Shown here piece after piece: positions 17,886 through 28,076 of a stretch of 64,000 nucleotides of DNA. The first letter of the stretch is position 1. The number at the start of each line of letters is the position of its first letter. A program made the translations under genes and the position numbers. Source of the DNA: Bacteroidia bacterium (GTDB lineage Bacteria > Bacteroidota > Bacteroidia > Chitinophagales > Chitinophagaceae); contig JAUHYD010000021.1 of the NCBI GenBank assembly GCA_030426665.1, positions 1 to 64,000 on the forward strand. The letters are read 5' to 3'. The notes beneath the pieces are model-generated. The model had not been told where the DNA came from. It searched no databases and was given only the letters and a program-made list of their open reading frames with translations.

Positions 17886-19997
17886 TTGAAACAAATAATT
17901 CAGTCCTTTAAAACAGGAGAAACAATATTGGAAAATGTTCCGGCTCCTGTTGTCAGAAAAGGTCATTTATTAATAAAAACAACGCGCTCTCTTGTTTCCC
18001 TGGGAACAGAAAGGATGCTTGTTGAGTTTGGCAAAGCCAATATGCTCCAAAAAGCACGTCAGCAGCCCGACAAGGTAAAGCAAGTACTCAATAAGATGAA
18101 AACGGAAGGCATAAAGCCAACTATCAATGCCGTTTTCAATAAGTTGGGGCAACCTCTGCCATTGGGCTATTGTAATGCGGGAGTCGTAGTAGCCGTCGGC
18201 GAAGGCGTGGACGGATATTCAATCGGAGACAGAGTGGCATCAAACGGACAGCATGCCGAATATGTTTGCATAGCAAAAAATCTTGTTGCGCACATTCCCG
18301 ATAATGTCAGTGATGATGCCGCCACATTTACCGTAATTGGCTCAATAGGCCTTCAGGGTATCAGACTTTGCAACCCTACACTTGGCGAAACAATCGTTGT
18401 AGTTGGCCTGGGACTTATTGGCCTGATTACTGCAGAACTTCTTATTGCCAATGGCTGTAGAGTGGTTGGGATAGACCCTGATAGTAACAAAGTTGACATT
18501 GCAAAAGCAAAAGGGATATTAGCTATTAACCCATCAGAAGGAAATGATCCTGTGAAGTTTGTATCACAACTTACTGACGGTGTAGGTGCCGATGGCGTAA
18601 TCATAACCGCATCTGCTAAAACAGACCAGATAATAGCAGACGCAGCTAATATGAGCCGAAAACGTGGTCGCGTCATTCTGGTGGGCGTCATAGGACTAAA
18701 CATCAGCAGAACTGACTTTTACGAAAAAGAACTGACTTTTCAGGTTTCCTGTTCCTACGGCCCCGGACGATATGATGACCAATATGAGAAAAGTGGAATT
18801 GACTATCCCCTACCCTTCGTAAGATGGACGGAACAGAGAAACTTCCGGACAATTCTTGAAATGATAAGCACCGGAAAGTTAGATGTAGAATCACTTATTA
18901 CACAGCAAGTCGGGATTGATGAATTTGACAAGATCTATAACGATATTGGCAACAGAAACTCAATTGCATCGATATTAAAATACCCTGAACAGTCTGATGC
19001 CTCGCAAACAGTAACCGTAAACAGTGGTTCCTTTTCAGCCGGCAAGGGCGGTATCGGAATTATTGGCGCAGGAAACTATACCGGCATGACTATGCTTCCG
19101 GCTCTAAAGAGCTGCAATGCGCCGATGTACAGCATTGCCAGTGCCTCGGGAGTAACAGGTACTGCGCTCGCTAAAAAGTATAATATCGGGAAAAGCACTT
19201 CTGACTACAAGAGTATTATCGCTGACCCAACGATAGACCTTGTAATGATTACTACCCGTCACAACGAACATGCTCGTATGGTGACAGAGTGCCTGCAGGC
19301 CGGGAAACATGTATTTGTGGAAAAACCACTTGCTATTGACAAGTCGGGATTAGACATGATACTCGCGGCTTATGATGGTTCAAAAACACTGACAGTTGGT
19401 TTTAACCGTCGTTTTTCACCACATGCAAGACAAATAAAAAAACTAGTAGGCGATGCACCTGTAAATGTTATCGCAACGATGAATGCCGGTAATATTCCGC
19501 CGCACATATGGGTACACGACATGAAGGTAGGCGGTGGACGCATCATTGGGGAAGCATGCCATTACATGGACTTAATTTCCTACATAACCGGCAGCAAAAT
19601 TGTCGCAGTTTGTATGAACGCCATGGGCGTAAACCCCGACTCAAATACTGATAATGCCAGTATACTCTTACAATACGAAAACGGCAGCACCGGCGTTATT
19701 AATTACTTCGCAAATGGCTCAAAGGAATATGCCAAGGAACGCGTGGAAGTATTCTCCCAGGAGCGAACTATGATAATTGACAATTTTCAAGTTACTACAG
19801 GGTATGGAACAAAAAACTTTTCAAAGCTAAAAACAAGCATAGACAAAGGGCACGCCGCACAGTTTAAGTTGCTTGTGGAAAGAGTAATTAATGGAGGAGC
19901 CGCAATTATTCCATTTGAGGAGATACTAAATACGACCTTAGCAAGCTTTGCGGCAATCGAAAGTCTTACAAAAAGAGAATGGGTTTCGGTTAACTGA
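17886..19997 (+). CDS. Bi-domain oxidoreductase: zinc-type alcohol dehydrogenase fused to Gfo/Idh/MocA
   Basis: 703 residues. Residues 1-360 resemble medium-chain dehydrogenases (GroES-like GYCNAGVVVAVGEGV, NAD-binding GLGLIGL). Residues about 383-700 are a Gfo/Idh/MocA oxidoreductase with its own NAD motif GIIGAGNYTG and the family's EKPLAID. Such fusions are common in polysaccharide gene clusters beside heparinase-like genes, where they are thought to oxidise or epimerise nucleotide sugars. The start is TTG at 17886 (MKQIIQSFKTGETIL matches the family N-terminus); an ATG at 17867 is out of frame. It is the first gene of the cluster, preceded by an exact -7 box. Confidence 0.9.
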   Translation: MKQIIQSFKTGETILENVPAPVVRKGHLLIKTTRSLVSLGTERMLVEFGKANMLQKARQQPDKVKQVLNKMKTEGIKPTINAVFNKLGQPLPLGYCNAGVVVAVGEGVDGYSIGDRVASNGQHAEYVCIAKNLVAHIPDNVSDDAATFTVIGSIGLQGIRLCNPTLGETIVVVGLGLIGLITAELLIANGCRVVGIDPDSNKVDIAKAKGILAINPSEGNDPVKFVSQLTDGVGADGVIITASAKTDQIIADAANMSRKRGRVILVGVIGLNISRTDFYEKELTFQVSCSYGPGRYDDQYEKSGIDYPLPFVRWTEQRNFRTILEMISTGKLDVESLITQQVGIDEFDKIYNDIGNRNSIASILKYPEQSDASQTVTVNSGSFSAGKGGIGIIGAGNYTGMTMLPALKSCNAPMYSIASASGVTGTALAKKYNIGKSTSDYKSIIADPTIDLVMITTRHNEHARMVTECLQAGKHVFVEKPLAIDKSGLDMILAAYDGSKTLTVGFNRRFSPHARQIKKLVGDAPVNVIATMNAGNIPPHIWVHDMKVGGGRIIGEACHYMDLISYITGSKIVAVCMNAMGVNPDSNTDNASILLQYENGSTGVINYFANGSKEYAKERVEVFSQERTMIIDNFQVTTGYGTKNFSKLKTSIDKGHAAQFKLLVERVINGGAAIIPFEEILNTTLASFAAIESLTKREWVSVN

Positions 19998-20046
19998 TTT
20001 CAGCAGAAAACAACATTGTAAACATTAAGAAATACAATACTAATAA

Positions 20047-21147
20047 ATGTTAATAGACATAATAGCAGGAGCAAGACCAAATTTCATTAAGATAGCACCC
20101 ATCGTCAGTGCAATTGTAGAAAAACAAAATGAAGGAGTACCGATTGAATATAGGTTAGTACATACAGGTCAACATTATGACAAAAAAATGAGTCATGATT
20201 TTTTTGAGCAGTTGGGCATTCCTGACCCGGACCACAACCTGGAAGCAGGCTCAGGAACACAAGCTGAGCAAACGGGCAAGATAATGATTGGCTATGAAAA
20301 GCTACTGCTTGAAAAGCCCTGCGACCTGTGCATTGTAGTGGGTGATGTAACATCAACCATGGCTTGCTCGATAGCTGCAAAAAAAATAAACAACATCAAA
20401 GTTGCTCACGTAGAAGGCGGTATCAGAAGCGGGGACTGGACCATGCCTGAAGAAATAAACAGAATTGTTACAGACTCTATAACTGACTACTTCTTTACCA
20501 CTTCTGAACGTGCAAATAGCAACCTCAGAAAATCGGGCATTGCAGACAATCAGATTTATTTTGTTGGCAATACAATGATAGACACATTGTATAAACAAAT
20601 GCCACGATTTATTCAACCAGCTGTATGGGAATCTGAAAACCTAACAGAAAAAGGCTATATCGTAATGACACTCCACAGACCTGCAAACGTGGACGATACA
20701 AGTAAGTTAGGGGAGCTGATAAATGAAATCGTTAGATCTGCCAAAGGCATTCCATTAGTATTTCCGGTACACCCCAGAACGGCAAAAATGCTGGCGGACT
20801 CAGGCATTGATACTTCCAAACTGACAATGACAGAACCCCTTAGCTATCTGGAATTCAATTATCTGGTCCAAAAAGCAATGGCGGTTGTAACTGACTCTGG
20901 CGGCATAACTGAAGAAGCAACCGTAATGGGTGTACCCTGCATGACGCTCAGAGATAGTACAGAGCGCCCGGAAACCTGCGATATTGGTACAAATGAACTA
21001 TTAGGAACAGATCCGGCTGCCATCCCGCCTGCATTCGAGAAATTGCTGGCGAAAGAATGGAAAAAAGGTGGAATACCTGAACTGTGGGACGGCAAAACAG
21101 CAGGAAGAATAGTACAGCATATTATTGATATATTTGAGGTGCAATAA
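20047..21147 (+). CDS. wecB: UDP-N-acetylglucosamine 2-epimerase (non-hydrolysing)
   Basis: 366 residues, typical of the family. It interconverts UDP-GlcNAc and UDP-ManNAc for surface polysaccharide synthesis. Visible motifs are GARPNFIKIAP at the N-terminus, HTGQHYD, VVGDVTS, HVEGGIRSGDWTMPEEINR, TLHRPANVD and SGGITEEA near the C-terminus. It follows the bi-domain oxidoreductase by 49 bp and ends 8 bp before the PAS kinase, consistent with one operon. ManNAc derivatives would be a substrate for the linked dehydrogenase or for a transferase in this cluster (inference). Confidence 0.93.
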   Translation: MLIDIIAGARPNFIKIAPIVSAIVEKQNEGVPIEYRLVHTGQHYDKKMSHDFFEQLGIPDPDHNLEAGSGTQAEQTGKIMIGYEKLLLEKPCDLCIVVGDVTSTMACSIAAKKINNIKVAHVEGGIRSGDWTMPEEINRIVTDSITDYFFTTSERANSNLRKSGIADNQIYFVGNTMIDTLYKQMPRFIQPAVWESENLTEKGYIVMTLHRPANVDDTSKLGELINEIVRSAKGIPLVFPVHPRTAKMLADSGIDTSKLTMTEPLSYLEFNYLVQKAMAVVTDSGGITEEATVMGVPCMTLRDSTERPETCDIGTNELLGTDPAAIPPAFEKLLAKEWKKGGIPELWDGKTAGRIVQHIIDIFEVQ

Positions 21148-21155
21148 ACTGCTAT

Positions 21156-23786
21156 ATGGTTGACAATCTCCCCTTGATTACAGAAACGATAGTTAGTACC
21201 CTTCTGCACGTGAGTGGCTTAGTTGTTGAGGTATCTCTTTCCGGTGAAATCACCGGCCGATGGGAGTTGGATGCAAGTGACGAAAAACTCCGAAAAATTG
21301 ACGTCCGGTCAATTATCAGACATTACGAAACCCAGATATCCAATGCCCTTTGTTCCGGCAAGTCCGAAACTGACATTTATAGCATACAAGAGTCCGATAA
21401 AATTACTAAGTACAAAGTCAGAATTTTGCCAATACATCCGGGAAAAGACCTACTTTTTGTTTGTATTGAATTTATATCGGAAAAAGACGCTTCAAATATT
21501 TCGGAAGAATATTTAAGGGAAGCATTGGACGCTGCCAGCGATGGCATGTGGGACCTGGACACAGTTACAAATAAAATTTCTCTTTCGTCTAAATGGTTCG
21601 AAATATTCGGATACAATGCGGACAAAATATCGACAACAGAACATTGGGTTTCTCTTATTCATCCTGATGACAGGTCAACAGTTATTCGTAGAAAAGACGA
21701 ATACTTTGATGGCAATTCAAAGTATTACCAATCTGAGTTCAGGATAAGATGTGAAGACGGGTCCTATAAATGGGTTATGAGTAGAGGTGTTGTGATGTCA
21801 AGGGATAATAATGGCAAAATAATCCGATTCATCGGCACACACACCGATATATCTAACAGGATAAAGAATGAACATGAATTTGCCTCAACTGCAAATTTGC
21901 TAACAAAACTAATAGGCAGCCTGAACGACGGAATCCTGGTAACTAATCAGGACAATAAAATAACATATGCCAATAAAGCATTTTTTGCCATACACGACTT
22001 CGAACTTCAACCCGAAGACATTATCGGGCATGACGTACTGAAAGGACTAAAATCGAACCGAAAAGGGTATAAAAAGGAAGACTACATATACGACAGAACG
22101 GTAGAGCTACTTAAGAATAAGACAACGGAACTGAACGAGGAGTGGGAGCTGAAAAGTGGGAAAGTACTCAGTAGAGATTTCATACCAGTGACAGATAGCG
22201 ATAAAAACATTCAGGCAATCTGGCAATTCAGGGATATTACCGAGCATAAAAACATAGAAAACCGTCTATCTGAACTTAGAAACTTCTACGAGCAAATCCT
22301 GAATAATATTGCAACCGACATTGTCGTATATGATGCCCAGCAAAGATACATCTTCATCAACCCCACTGCTATAAAAAATGATGAACTAAGAGCATGGATG
22401 ATTGGTAAAACCGACGAAGACTATGCGAAACTTAGAAATAAAGACGAAGCATTCATCACAAGAAGGAAAAAAGTGCTGGAGGATGCCAAAAATAAGCGCC
22501 AAATAATTGAATGGGAAGAAATGCTTGTTAATCGTGCCGGAGAAACTGAACACCATCTGAGATATATGTTCCCGGTATTTGATAGCGAAGGAAACCAAAC
22601 AATGGGCATCGGGTACGGAATGAACATTACAGAACGGGTACGCGTGCAGCAAGAGCTAAAAACCAGTCGTGACACATTTGCAAACGCCTTTAATGACTCA
22701 GGGATAGGAATGGCACTCATTAGTCCGGATGGCAGCTGGATAGATGCGAATCACATGCTATGCAAAATGACCGGGTACCCTAAGCAGATGCTCATGGAAG
22801 TACCGCTGAGCTTGCTTACACACCCCGAAGACGAAAACAAGGATAAACACCTGATTCGTCAGATGCTGAAAAACGAAATATCCACTTATACTGTCGAAAA
22901 AAGATATATCTCAAGACACTACAAAATCGTCCAGGTACAACTTACCGTCTCACTTGTTAGGGACGTTGCAGAAAACCCAAAATTTTATATTGTCCAGGCA
23001 ATCGATGTTACTGCGCAGAAAAACATGGAACAGGAAATAAAAAAGAAAAATGCTGACCTGGAAGTGACAACGGAAAATCTGATAAGCAAAATAAATCAAC
23101 TGGAAGACCTAAGTCATATAATTGCTCATAACCTGAGAGGCCCTGCCGGTAACATTAAAATGCTGTCTGACTCACTTTTATCGCGATACAGAAAAAATGG
23201 CGATGACGATAACTCAATATCATTTGACTCAACATTTACCGAAGAAGAAGCCATCACACTCATCAATGAAGGAAGTCAGACCCTTATGGATAGTCTTGCT
23301 ACGCTGATGCAGGTGACAGAAATAAAACTCGATAAGAACGTAACGATTGACAATTGTAATATTGCCGGAATAGTAAATGATGTTCGCAACCAACTACAAA
23401 GTGTAGTATTTGAGAAAAAAGCAATATTCAATCTTAATCTGGATGTACCAGAGGTAAAATACCATAGGCTATACTTAGAAAACATACTTTATAACTTAAT
23501 GAGCAACGCTCTTAAATATTCTCAAAAAGACAAATCGCCGGAAATAATCATCAGCACTGCTCAGATAGACGATAGAGTTCAGCTTTCTGTAAAAGACAAT
23601 GGACTTGGAATAGATTTGGAAAAGTATGGCAACAGAGTATTCCGACTCAATGAAATTTTCCATCAGGGATATGATAGCAAAGGCGTTGGATTGTACATTA
23701 CCAAAACCCAAATAGAATCGTTTGGCGGAAGTATAACTGTGAAGAGCAAACCAAATGAGGGGTGTGAGTTTATCGTTACCTTGTGA
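21156..23786 (+). CDS. Cytoplasmic multi-PAS sensor histidine kinase
   Basis: 876 residues without transmembrane helices. After an undefined N-terminal 110 residues there are four PAS/PAC units at about 115-235 (AASDGMWDLDT, HPDDRSTVI, GTHTDISNR), 240-365, 375-495 and 500-625 (SRDTFANAFNDSGIGMAL, HPEDENKDK). A short coiled coil precedes the H-box LSHIIAHNLRGPAGNI with probable phosphoacceptor H658. The ATPase domain has NLMSNALKYS, VKDNGLGID and GVGLYITK. No receiver domain or response regulator is attached. It sits 8 bp after wecB and 9 bp before the heparinase-like gene, so it is co-transcribed with glycan genes and may tune that pathway; its partner regulator is not identified. Confidence 0.9.
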   Translation: MVDNLPLITETIVSTLLHVSGLVVEVSLSGEITGRWELDASDEKLRKIDVRSIIRHYETQISNALCSGKSETDIYSIQESDKITKYKVRILPIHPGKDLLFVCIEFISEKDASNISEEYLREALDAASDGMWDLDTVTNKISLSSKWFEIFGYNADKISTTEHWVSLIHPDDRSTVIRRKDEYFDGNSKYYQSEFRIRCEDGSYKWVMSRGVVMSRDNNGKIIRFIGTHTDISNRIKNEHEFASTANLLTKLIGSLNDGILVTNQDNKITYANKAFFAIHDFELQPEDIIGHDVLKGLKSNRKGYKKEDYIYDRTVELLKNKTTELNEEWELKSGKVLSRDFIPVTDSDKNIQAIWQFRDITEHKNIENRLSELRNFYEQILNNIATDIVVYDAQQRYIFINPTAIKNDELRAWMIGKTDEDYAKLRNKDEAFITRRKKVLEDAKNKRQIIEWEEMLVNRAGETEHHLRYMFPVFDSEGNQTMGIGYGMNITERVRVQQELKTSRDTFANAFNDSGIGMALISPDGSWIDANHMLCKMTGYPKQMLMEVPLSLLTHPEDENKDKHLIRQMLKNEISTYTVEKRYISRHYKIVQVQLTVSLVRDVAENPKFYIVQAIDVTAQKNMEQEIKKKNADLEVTTENLISKINQLEDLSHIIAHNLRGPAGNIKMLSDSLLSRYRKNGDDDNSISFDSTFTEEEAITLINEGSQTLMDSLATLMQVTEIKLDKNVTIDNCNIAGIVNDVRNQLQSVVFEKKAIFNLNLDVPEVKYHRLYLENILYNLMSNALKYSQKDKSPEIIISTAQIDDRVQLSVKDNGLGIDLEKYGNRVFRLNEIFHQGYDSKGVGLYITKTQIESFGGSITVKSKPNEGCEFIVTL

Positions 23787-23795
23787 TAACAAAGC

Positions 23796-25676
23796 ATGAA
23801 GATTCAGCCGAAAAAGATTGTCAACTTTGTTCAAAACATGGGCTTACGATATGTAAGCTTTCGTATCAAACATGAATTGCTACGAAAAACAGGTTTACTA
23901 AAAAACAAGTTTCCTGTTGCTCCGCCAATTAAGCAATACACTACCCTAACAGATTGGCAACAACAGAAACAGAAATTTTTCTTTTCGGATAAATCAGAGA
24001 TTAAAGTACCAAAGACCCCTGCTAGAGAAATAGAAGAAACATTTCAAAACATCGTTGGCGGCAAACTGCTATTGTTCAATAGCCTGCCCACGCTTCTTGG
24101 CGCAGACTATGATTGGGTAACTAACCCTGATTCAGGGCATAAATATGACACCACCAAACACTGGACGGAAATACCCGACCTCTCAAAAGAAGCAGGCGAC
24201 ATAAAGTATGTGTGGGAGAAGTCGCGGTTTTCTTATCTATATGACATCATCAGGTATGACTATCACTTCGACAAAGACAACTCTGAAATGGTTTTCAGAG
24301 ATATTCATTCCTGGATTCGTCATAACCCGATAAACTGTGGCCCAAACTATAGGTGTAGTCAGGAAATGTCTTTACGAGCACTCAACTGGATATTTGCCCT
24401 GCATTTCTATAAAGACTCAAAACACCTTACCACAGCCCTATTCGAAGAAATTCAGCATACACTTTACTGGCACTTTCATCACATTTATAACAACATTAAT
24501 TTTTCACGTATTGCCGTTCGAAACAATCATGCAATTACAGAAACGCTGATGCTGTATCTGGCGGGTATATTTTTCCCACAATTTCCCGGCGCATTAGCGT
24601 GGAAAACAAAAGGCAAAAAGTGGTTTGAGGAAGAAGTAACCTACCAGATATATGAAGACGGAACATTCCTCCAGTTTTCTATGAACTACCACCGGGTAGT
24701 GGTTCAGCTATTAACATGGGCAATAGTTCTTTCTGAAAAAAACGGGGAACGATTTGCAGACGTTGTGTATAACCGAGCAAAAAGGTCTGTTGGCTTTTTA
24801 CGAACCTGCATGATAGAAGAAAACGGATGGCTGCCCAACTATGGCGCCAACGACGGAGCCTTGTTCTTTCCGTTGAGTGGCACACATTACCGCGACTATC
24901 GCCCGCAAATTCAGGCATTGGCGTTTGCACTTGGCAAGAACGTTGGGATAGACAACTTTGCGGAAGATGCAGCATGGTATGGGCTTAGCAAACCCGACAC
25001 CTCTGCCCGGCCGCCACATAACGGCACTCATACCTTTGAGGAAGGTGGCTACTACATTATCAGAGAACCGGAGACGCTGACTTTCATTAAGTGTGGTAGT
25101 TACAAAGACCGCCCGTCGCAGGCAGACAACCTGCACCTGGATATCTGGTACAAAGGAGCAAACATCTTAATAGACGCCGGCAGCTACAAGTACAACACGG
25201 ACGACGACACGATACGCTACTTCAGCGGCACCCAATCTCACAACACCGTAATGCTAAACGATGCTGACCAGATGCTGAAAGGTGGCAGATTTGTCTGGTA
25301 CTACTGGTCGCAACGTATGCATGCTACTTTGTCGCAGAGAATAGACCACTACTTCTTTAAAGGAGAGGTTGCGGCTTTTAAGCAGATTGAAAATAACATC
25401 AGCCACAAAAGGATCGTCACAAAGACTATTGGAAAACCTGAATGGATGGTGACAGACATTATAGTAAATAAGCCTAATGAGTATAAGATGCGCCAGCTAT
25501 GGCACTACCCCACCGGCAATCAAGTATCCATTTCCGCTACAGATGTCGAAAAACGCGAAATATCACCGGAGCAAACAGAGGGATGGAACTCATCGCTATA
25601 CGGACAGAAAGAGCAATCGACAACAATTTGCTACTCCACACAATCAGACGAGATAGTGACTTTGATATCCTTGTAG
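23796..25676 (+). CDS. Heparinase II/III-like polysaccharide lyase family protein
   Basis: 626 residues. An N-terminal alpha/alpha toroid (about 60-370) has YRCSQEMSLRALNWIFAL, NNHAITETLMLYLAG and GANDGALFFPL; a C-terminal beta-sheet domain (about 390-620) contains KDRPSQADNLHLDIWYKG and the tyrosine/histidine-rich SGTQSHNTVMLND. Family members cleave acidic polysaccharides. I see no signal peptide, so it may act in the cytoplasm or act on glycan during export, as for similar genes in exopolysaccharide clusters. The location between the kinase and a glycosyltransferase supports a role in surface glycan synthesis or turnover rather than catabolism of an external polymer. Confidence 0.88.
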   Translation: MKIQPKKIVNFVQNMGLRYVSFRIKHELLRKTGLLKNKFPVAPPIKQYTTLTDWQQQKQKFFFSDKSEIKVPKTPAREIEETFQNIVGGKLLLFNSLPTLLGADYDWVTNPDSGHKYDTTKHWTEIPDLSKEAGDIKYVWEKSRFSYLYDIIRYDYHFDKDNSEMVFRDIHSWIRHNPINCGPNYRCSQEMSLRALNWIFALHFYKDSKHLTTALFEEIQHTLYWHFHHIYNNINFSRIAVRNNHAITETLMLYLAGIFFPQFPGALAWKTKGKKWFEEEVTYQIYEDGTFLQFSMNYHRVVVQLLTWAIVLSEKNGERFADVVYNRAKRSVGFLRTCMIEENGWLPNYGANDGALFFPLSGTHYRDYRPQIQALAFALGKNVGIDNFAEDAAWYGLSKPDTSARPPHNGTHTFEEGGYYIIREPETLTFIKCGSYKDRPSQADNLHLDIWYKGANILIDAGSYKYNTDDDTIRYFSGTQSHNTVMLNDADQMLKGGRFVWYYWSQRMHATLSQRIDHYFFKGEVAAFKQIENNISHKRIVTKTIGKPEWMVTDIIVNKPNEYKMRQLWHYPTGNQVSISATDVEKREISPEQTEGWNSSLYGQKEQSTTICYSTQSDEIVTLISL

Positions 25677-25736
25677 TATCTTAGTCCGCAACGGTTTTGA
25701 AACATAATATTTAAAGAGAATACCAGCAACACAAAC

Positions 25737-26966
25737 ATGAACATACTGCTCATTCACCAATACTTTTTAGAAGAAGATGATCCCGGAGGTTCCAGATGGA
25801 ACGAGTTTTCAAAAGTTTGGACGTCACAGGGACATTCTGTAAGTGTATTGGCAGGTATGATGCACTACAACGGCAAGGAAAAGCGTGCCGAATACAAAGG
25901 CAAATACTTTGTAAGGAAACAACAAGGTGCCGTAAACGTTATGCGATGCCATGTTTCGGAAGCGTACAATAAAAGCTTCATAGGCAGACTATGGGGCTAC
26001 TTTTCTTTTATGTTTTCGGCATTGTATGCAGGCCTATTCAAGATGAAGGGCAAATATGATGTAGTTATCGTTACTTCTCCGCCACTGTTTGTCGGCATTA
26101 CCGGCTACCTCATTTCCAGATTGCGCAGAATGCCATTTGTATTTGAAGTGAGGGACTTATGGCCGGAGTCGGCAATAGACACCGGAGTACTGACCAACAA
26201 GTTTATTATACGGCTGGCATACAAAGTAGAAGCTTTCATATACAAAAGAGCCAAACTCATTAATGTGCTCACCCCCGCATTTTATAATGCTCTACGAGAC
26301 AAAAAAGGCATACCGGAAAGTAAACTTCTGCAAATATCAAATGCTGCCGACTTCAGCCTGTCAGAGAAGCTATTGCACGACTTTGACCGAGCAGCCTTCC
26401 GAAAAGAACACGACCTGAATGACCGGTTTGTTATTACCTATGTAGGGGCACACGGCGTTGCCAATCATCTTGAGCAGCTGGTAGATGCAGGCGAAGCACT
26501 TGCCGATACCAATGTTTTGTTTCTCCTTATTGGACAGGGAATGGAGAAAGACAGGGTGATGAAAATGGCAAAGGAACGTAATGTAACCAATGTCCGATTC
26601 CTGAACTCTGTACCGAAGGCAGAAGTATTCCGCTATATACTCGCTTCAGAGATGGGTGCATCTGTGCTGAAGCGGGTCGATACTTTCAAGACGGTGTACT
26701 CCAACAAAACATTCGACTACATGTCCTGCAAAAGACCCATACTAATGGCGATAGATGGTGTTTCGAGAGCATTGGTAGAGGAAGCCAAGGCAGGCGTATA
26801 TGTGGAACCGGAAAACACATCAGAGTATAACCGCATTATACGCGAATACCTGAAAGACCCGGAGCGCATAGCCAAAGAAGGAGAAAGCGGCTACCATTTT
26901 GCAAAAAGCAACTTCGACAGAGAAGTGCTTGCCAAAAGGTACATCAATAGTATTCAGGAAATGTAA
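25737..26966 (+). CDS. Glycosyltransferase family 4 (WbuB-like)
   Basis: 409 residues with two Rossmann-like halves (GT-B fold). The N-terminus MNILLIHQYFLEEDDPGGSRW is typical of WbuB-type GT4 enzymes. The nucleotide-sugar half has ITYVGAHG, LLIGQGMEKDRV and FKTVYSNKTFDYMSCKRPIL. It likely transfers a sugar, possibly an N-acetylated one, onto a lipid-linked glycan at the inner membrane face. It is the last gene of the cluster, 60 bp after the heparinase-like gene. Donor and acceptor cannot be read from the sequence. Confidence 0.88.
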   Translation: MNILLIHQYFLEEDDPGGSRWNEFSKVWTSQGHSVSVLAGMMHYNGKEKRAEYKGKYFVRKQQGAVNVMRCHVSEAYNKSFIGRLWGYFSFMFSALYAGLFKMKGKYDVVIVTSPPLFVGITGYLISRLRRMPFVFEVRDLWPESAIDTGVLTNKFIIRLAYKVEAFIYKRAKLINVLTPAFYNALRDKKGIPESKLLQISNAADFSLSEKLLHDFDRAAFRKEHDLNDRFVITYVGAHGVANHLEQLVDAGEALADTNVLFLLIGQGMEKDRVMKMAKERNVTNVRFLNSVPKAEVFRYILASEMGASVLKRVDTFKTVYSNKTFDYMSCKRPILMAIDGVSRALVEEAKAGVYVEPENTSEYNRIIREYLKDPERIAKEGESGYHFAKSNFDREVLAKRYINSIQEM

Positions 26967-27066
26967 CGTGTCAGAATCGAACACGATACATGGACTTTTT
27001 CCCGATACTAAAACCTGGTTTCGATAATAATTGTAACATTACACTCAGTAACAATCTATAGCAAGC

Positions 27067-27987
27067 ATGAAAAAAGCAATTATTGCACTCCTTATTCTCC
27101 CCTTTTTATCAAAGGCACAGGATAAACTTACAGAAGCAAACTATCGTGTTTACTCTGTTAAGCAGGCAAAAGAAGTATCGCTTAACGACATTGTTAAGGA
27201 TATGGACAACTACAACGTTTTGCTTTTCGGAGAAGAGCACAACGATAGTGTAACCCACTATCTTGAAGCAACGCTCTTCACCATGCTGCATAAGCGCTTC
27301 AAAGAGAACCTTGCGCTCTCGATGGAGATGTTTACCAGAGATGTACAGGCTGTAATGGACGAGTATCTGCAGGGGGCAATAAAAGAAAAGCACCTGAAAA
27401 AAGATGCCAACGTATGGAGCAACTACCGAGACTACCGCCCAATGGTAGAATATGCTAAAGCTAACAAGCTGGACGTAATATGCGCCAATGCTCCTTCCCG
27501 TTATACAAACCTCGCAGGCAGAAAAGGACAGGATGCGCTTAAAGAATTACCAAAAACATCCCGGCAATACTTTGCTCCCGTTCCATACAAAGTGGCAACA
27601 GGAGACTATTATGAAAAATTGCTAGGCGTGATGCATATTCCAAAGACTGACTCCACCGGCAAAAAGCAGGACCCCGCTATATTTATGGGGGGATTTGATT
27701 TGATTACGGCTCAATCGTTGTGGGATGCCACAATGGCCTATTCTATTGCCGGTTACTATAAAAAACACAAGAAGAACAAAATAATGCAGGTAAACGGTCG
27801 ATTTCACAGCGACGAGGGATTTGCGATTGCCGGTCAGCTAAAGAACTACAATAAGAAAATAAAACATCTCATTATTTCTACATCCAACGATGAAGATTTC
27901 CCCAATATCAAATGGGCTGATTACACTAAATACGGCGATTATATTATTATCACGGACCCGAAAGTTCCGAAAACCTATTCAAACTAA
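27067..27987 (+). CDS. ChaN-family (haem-binding uptake / Tiki superfamily) secreted protein
   Basis: 306 residues. A signal peptide (MKKAIIALLILPFLSKA) is cleaved at a type I site; there is no lipobox cysteine, unlike many ChaN lipoproteins. The domain shows LLFGEEHNDSVTHYLEATL, MEMFTRDVQAVMDEY and a C-terminal QVNGRFHSDEGFAIAGQL. ChaN of Campylobacter binds haem, and the superfamily also contains protease-like members with conserved GEEH residues, so the biochemical role here is open. It is followed after 89 bp by lptB, but a 17-bp palindrome and a -7 box between them suggest separate transcription. Confidence 0.85.
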   Translation: MKKAIIALLILPFLSKAQDKLTEANYRVYSVKQAKEVSLNDIVKDMDNYNVLLFGEEHNDSVTHYLEATLFTMLHKRFKENLALSMEMFTRDVQAVMDEYLQGAIKEKHLKKDANVWSNYRDYRPMVEYAKANKLDVICANAPSRYTNLAGRKGQDALKELPKTSRQYFAPVPYKVATGDYYEKLLGVMHIPKTDSTGKKQDPAIFMGGFDLITAQSLWDATMAYSIAGYYKKHKKNKIMQVNGRFHSDEGFAIAGQLKNYNKKIKHLIISTSNDEDFPNIKWADYTKYGDYIIITDPKVPKTYSN

Positions 27988-28011
27988 GCAAGTAAGACAC
28001 CAAAGTGTTAA

Positions 28012-28056
28012 ATCCTCGATACGAGGATAATACTACCTGCGGTTTGGTTATTTTTG
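28012..28056 (+). promoter_or_regulatory. Palindrome and -7 box upstream of lptB
   Basis: Arms ATCCTCG and CGAGGAT (28012-28018 and 28022-28028) around ATA form a perfect 17-bp inverted repeat without a T-run. The exact -7 box TATTTTTG lies at 28049-28056, 20 bp downstream, so the palindrome is in the -33 zone and could be an operator. Confidence 0.45.
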
Positions 28057-28076
28057 CCTAAAATACCTCAACAGAT

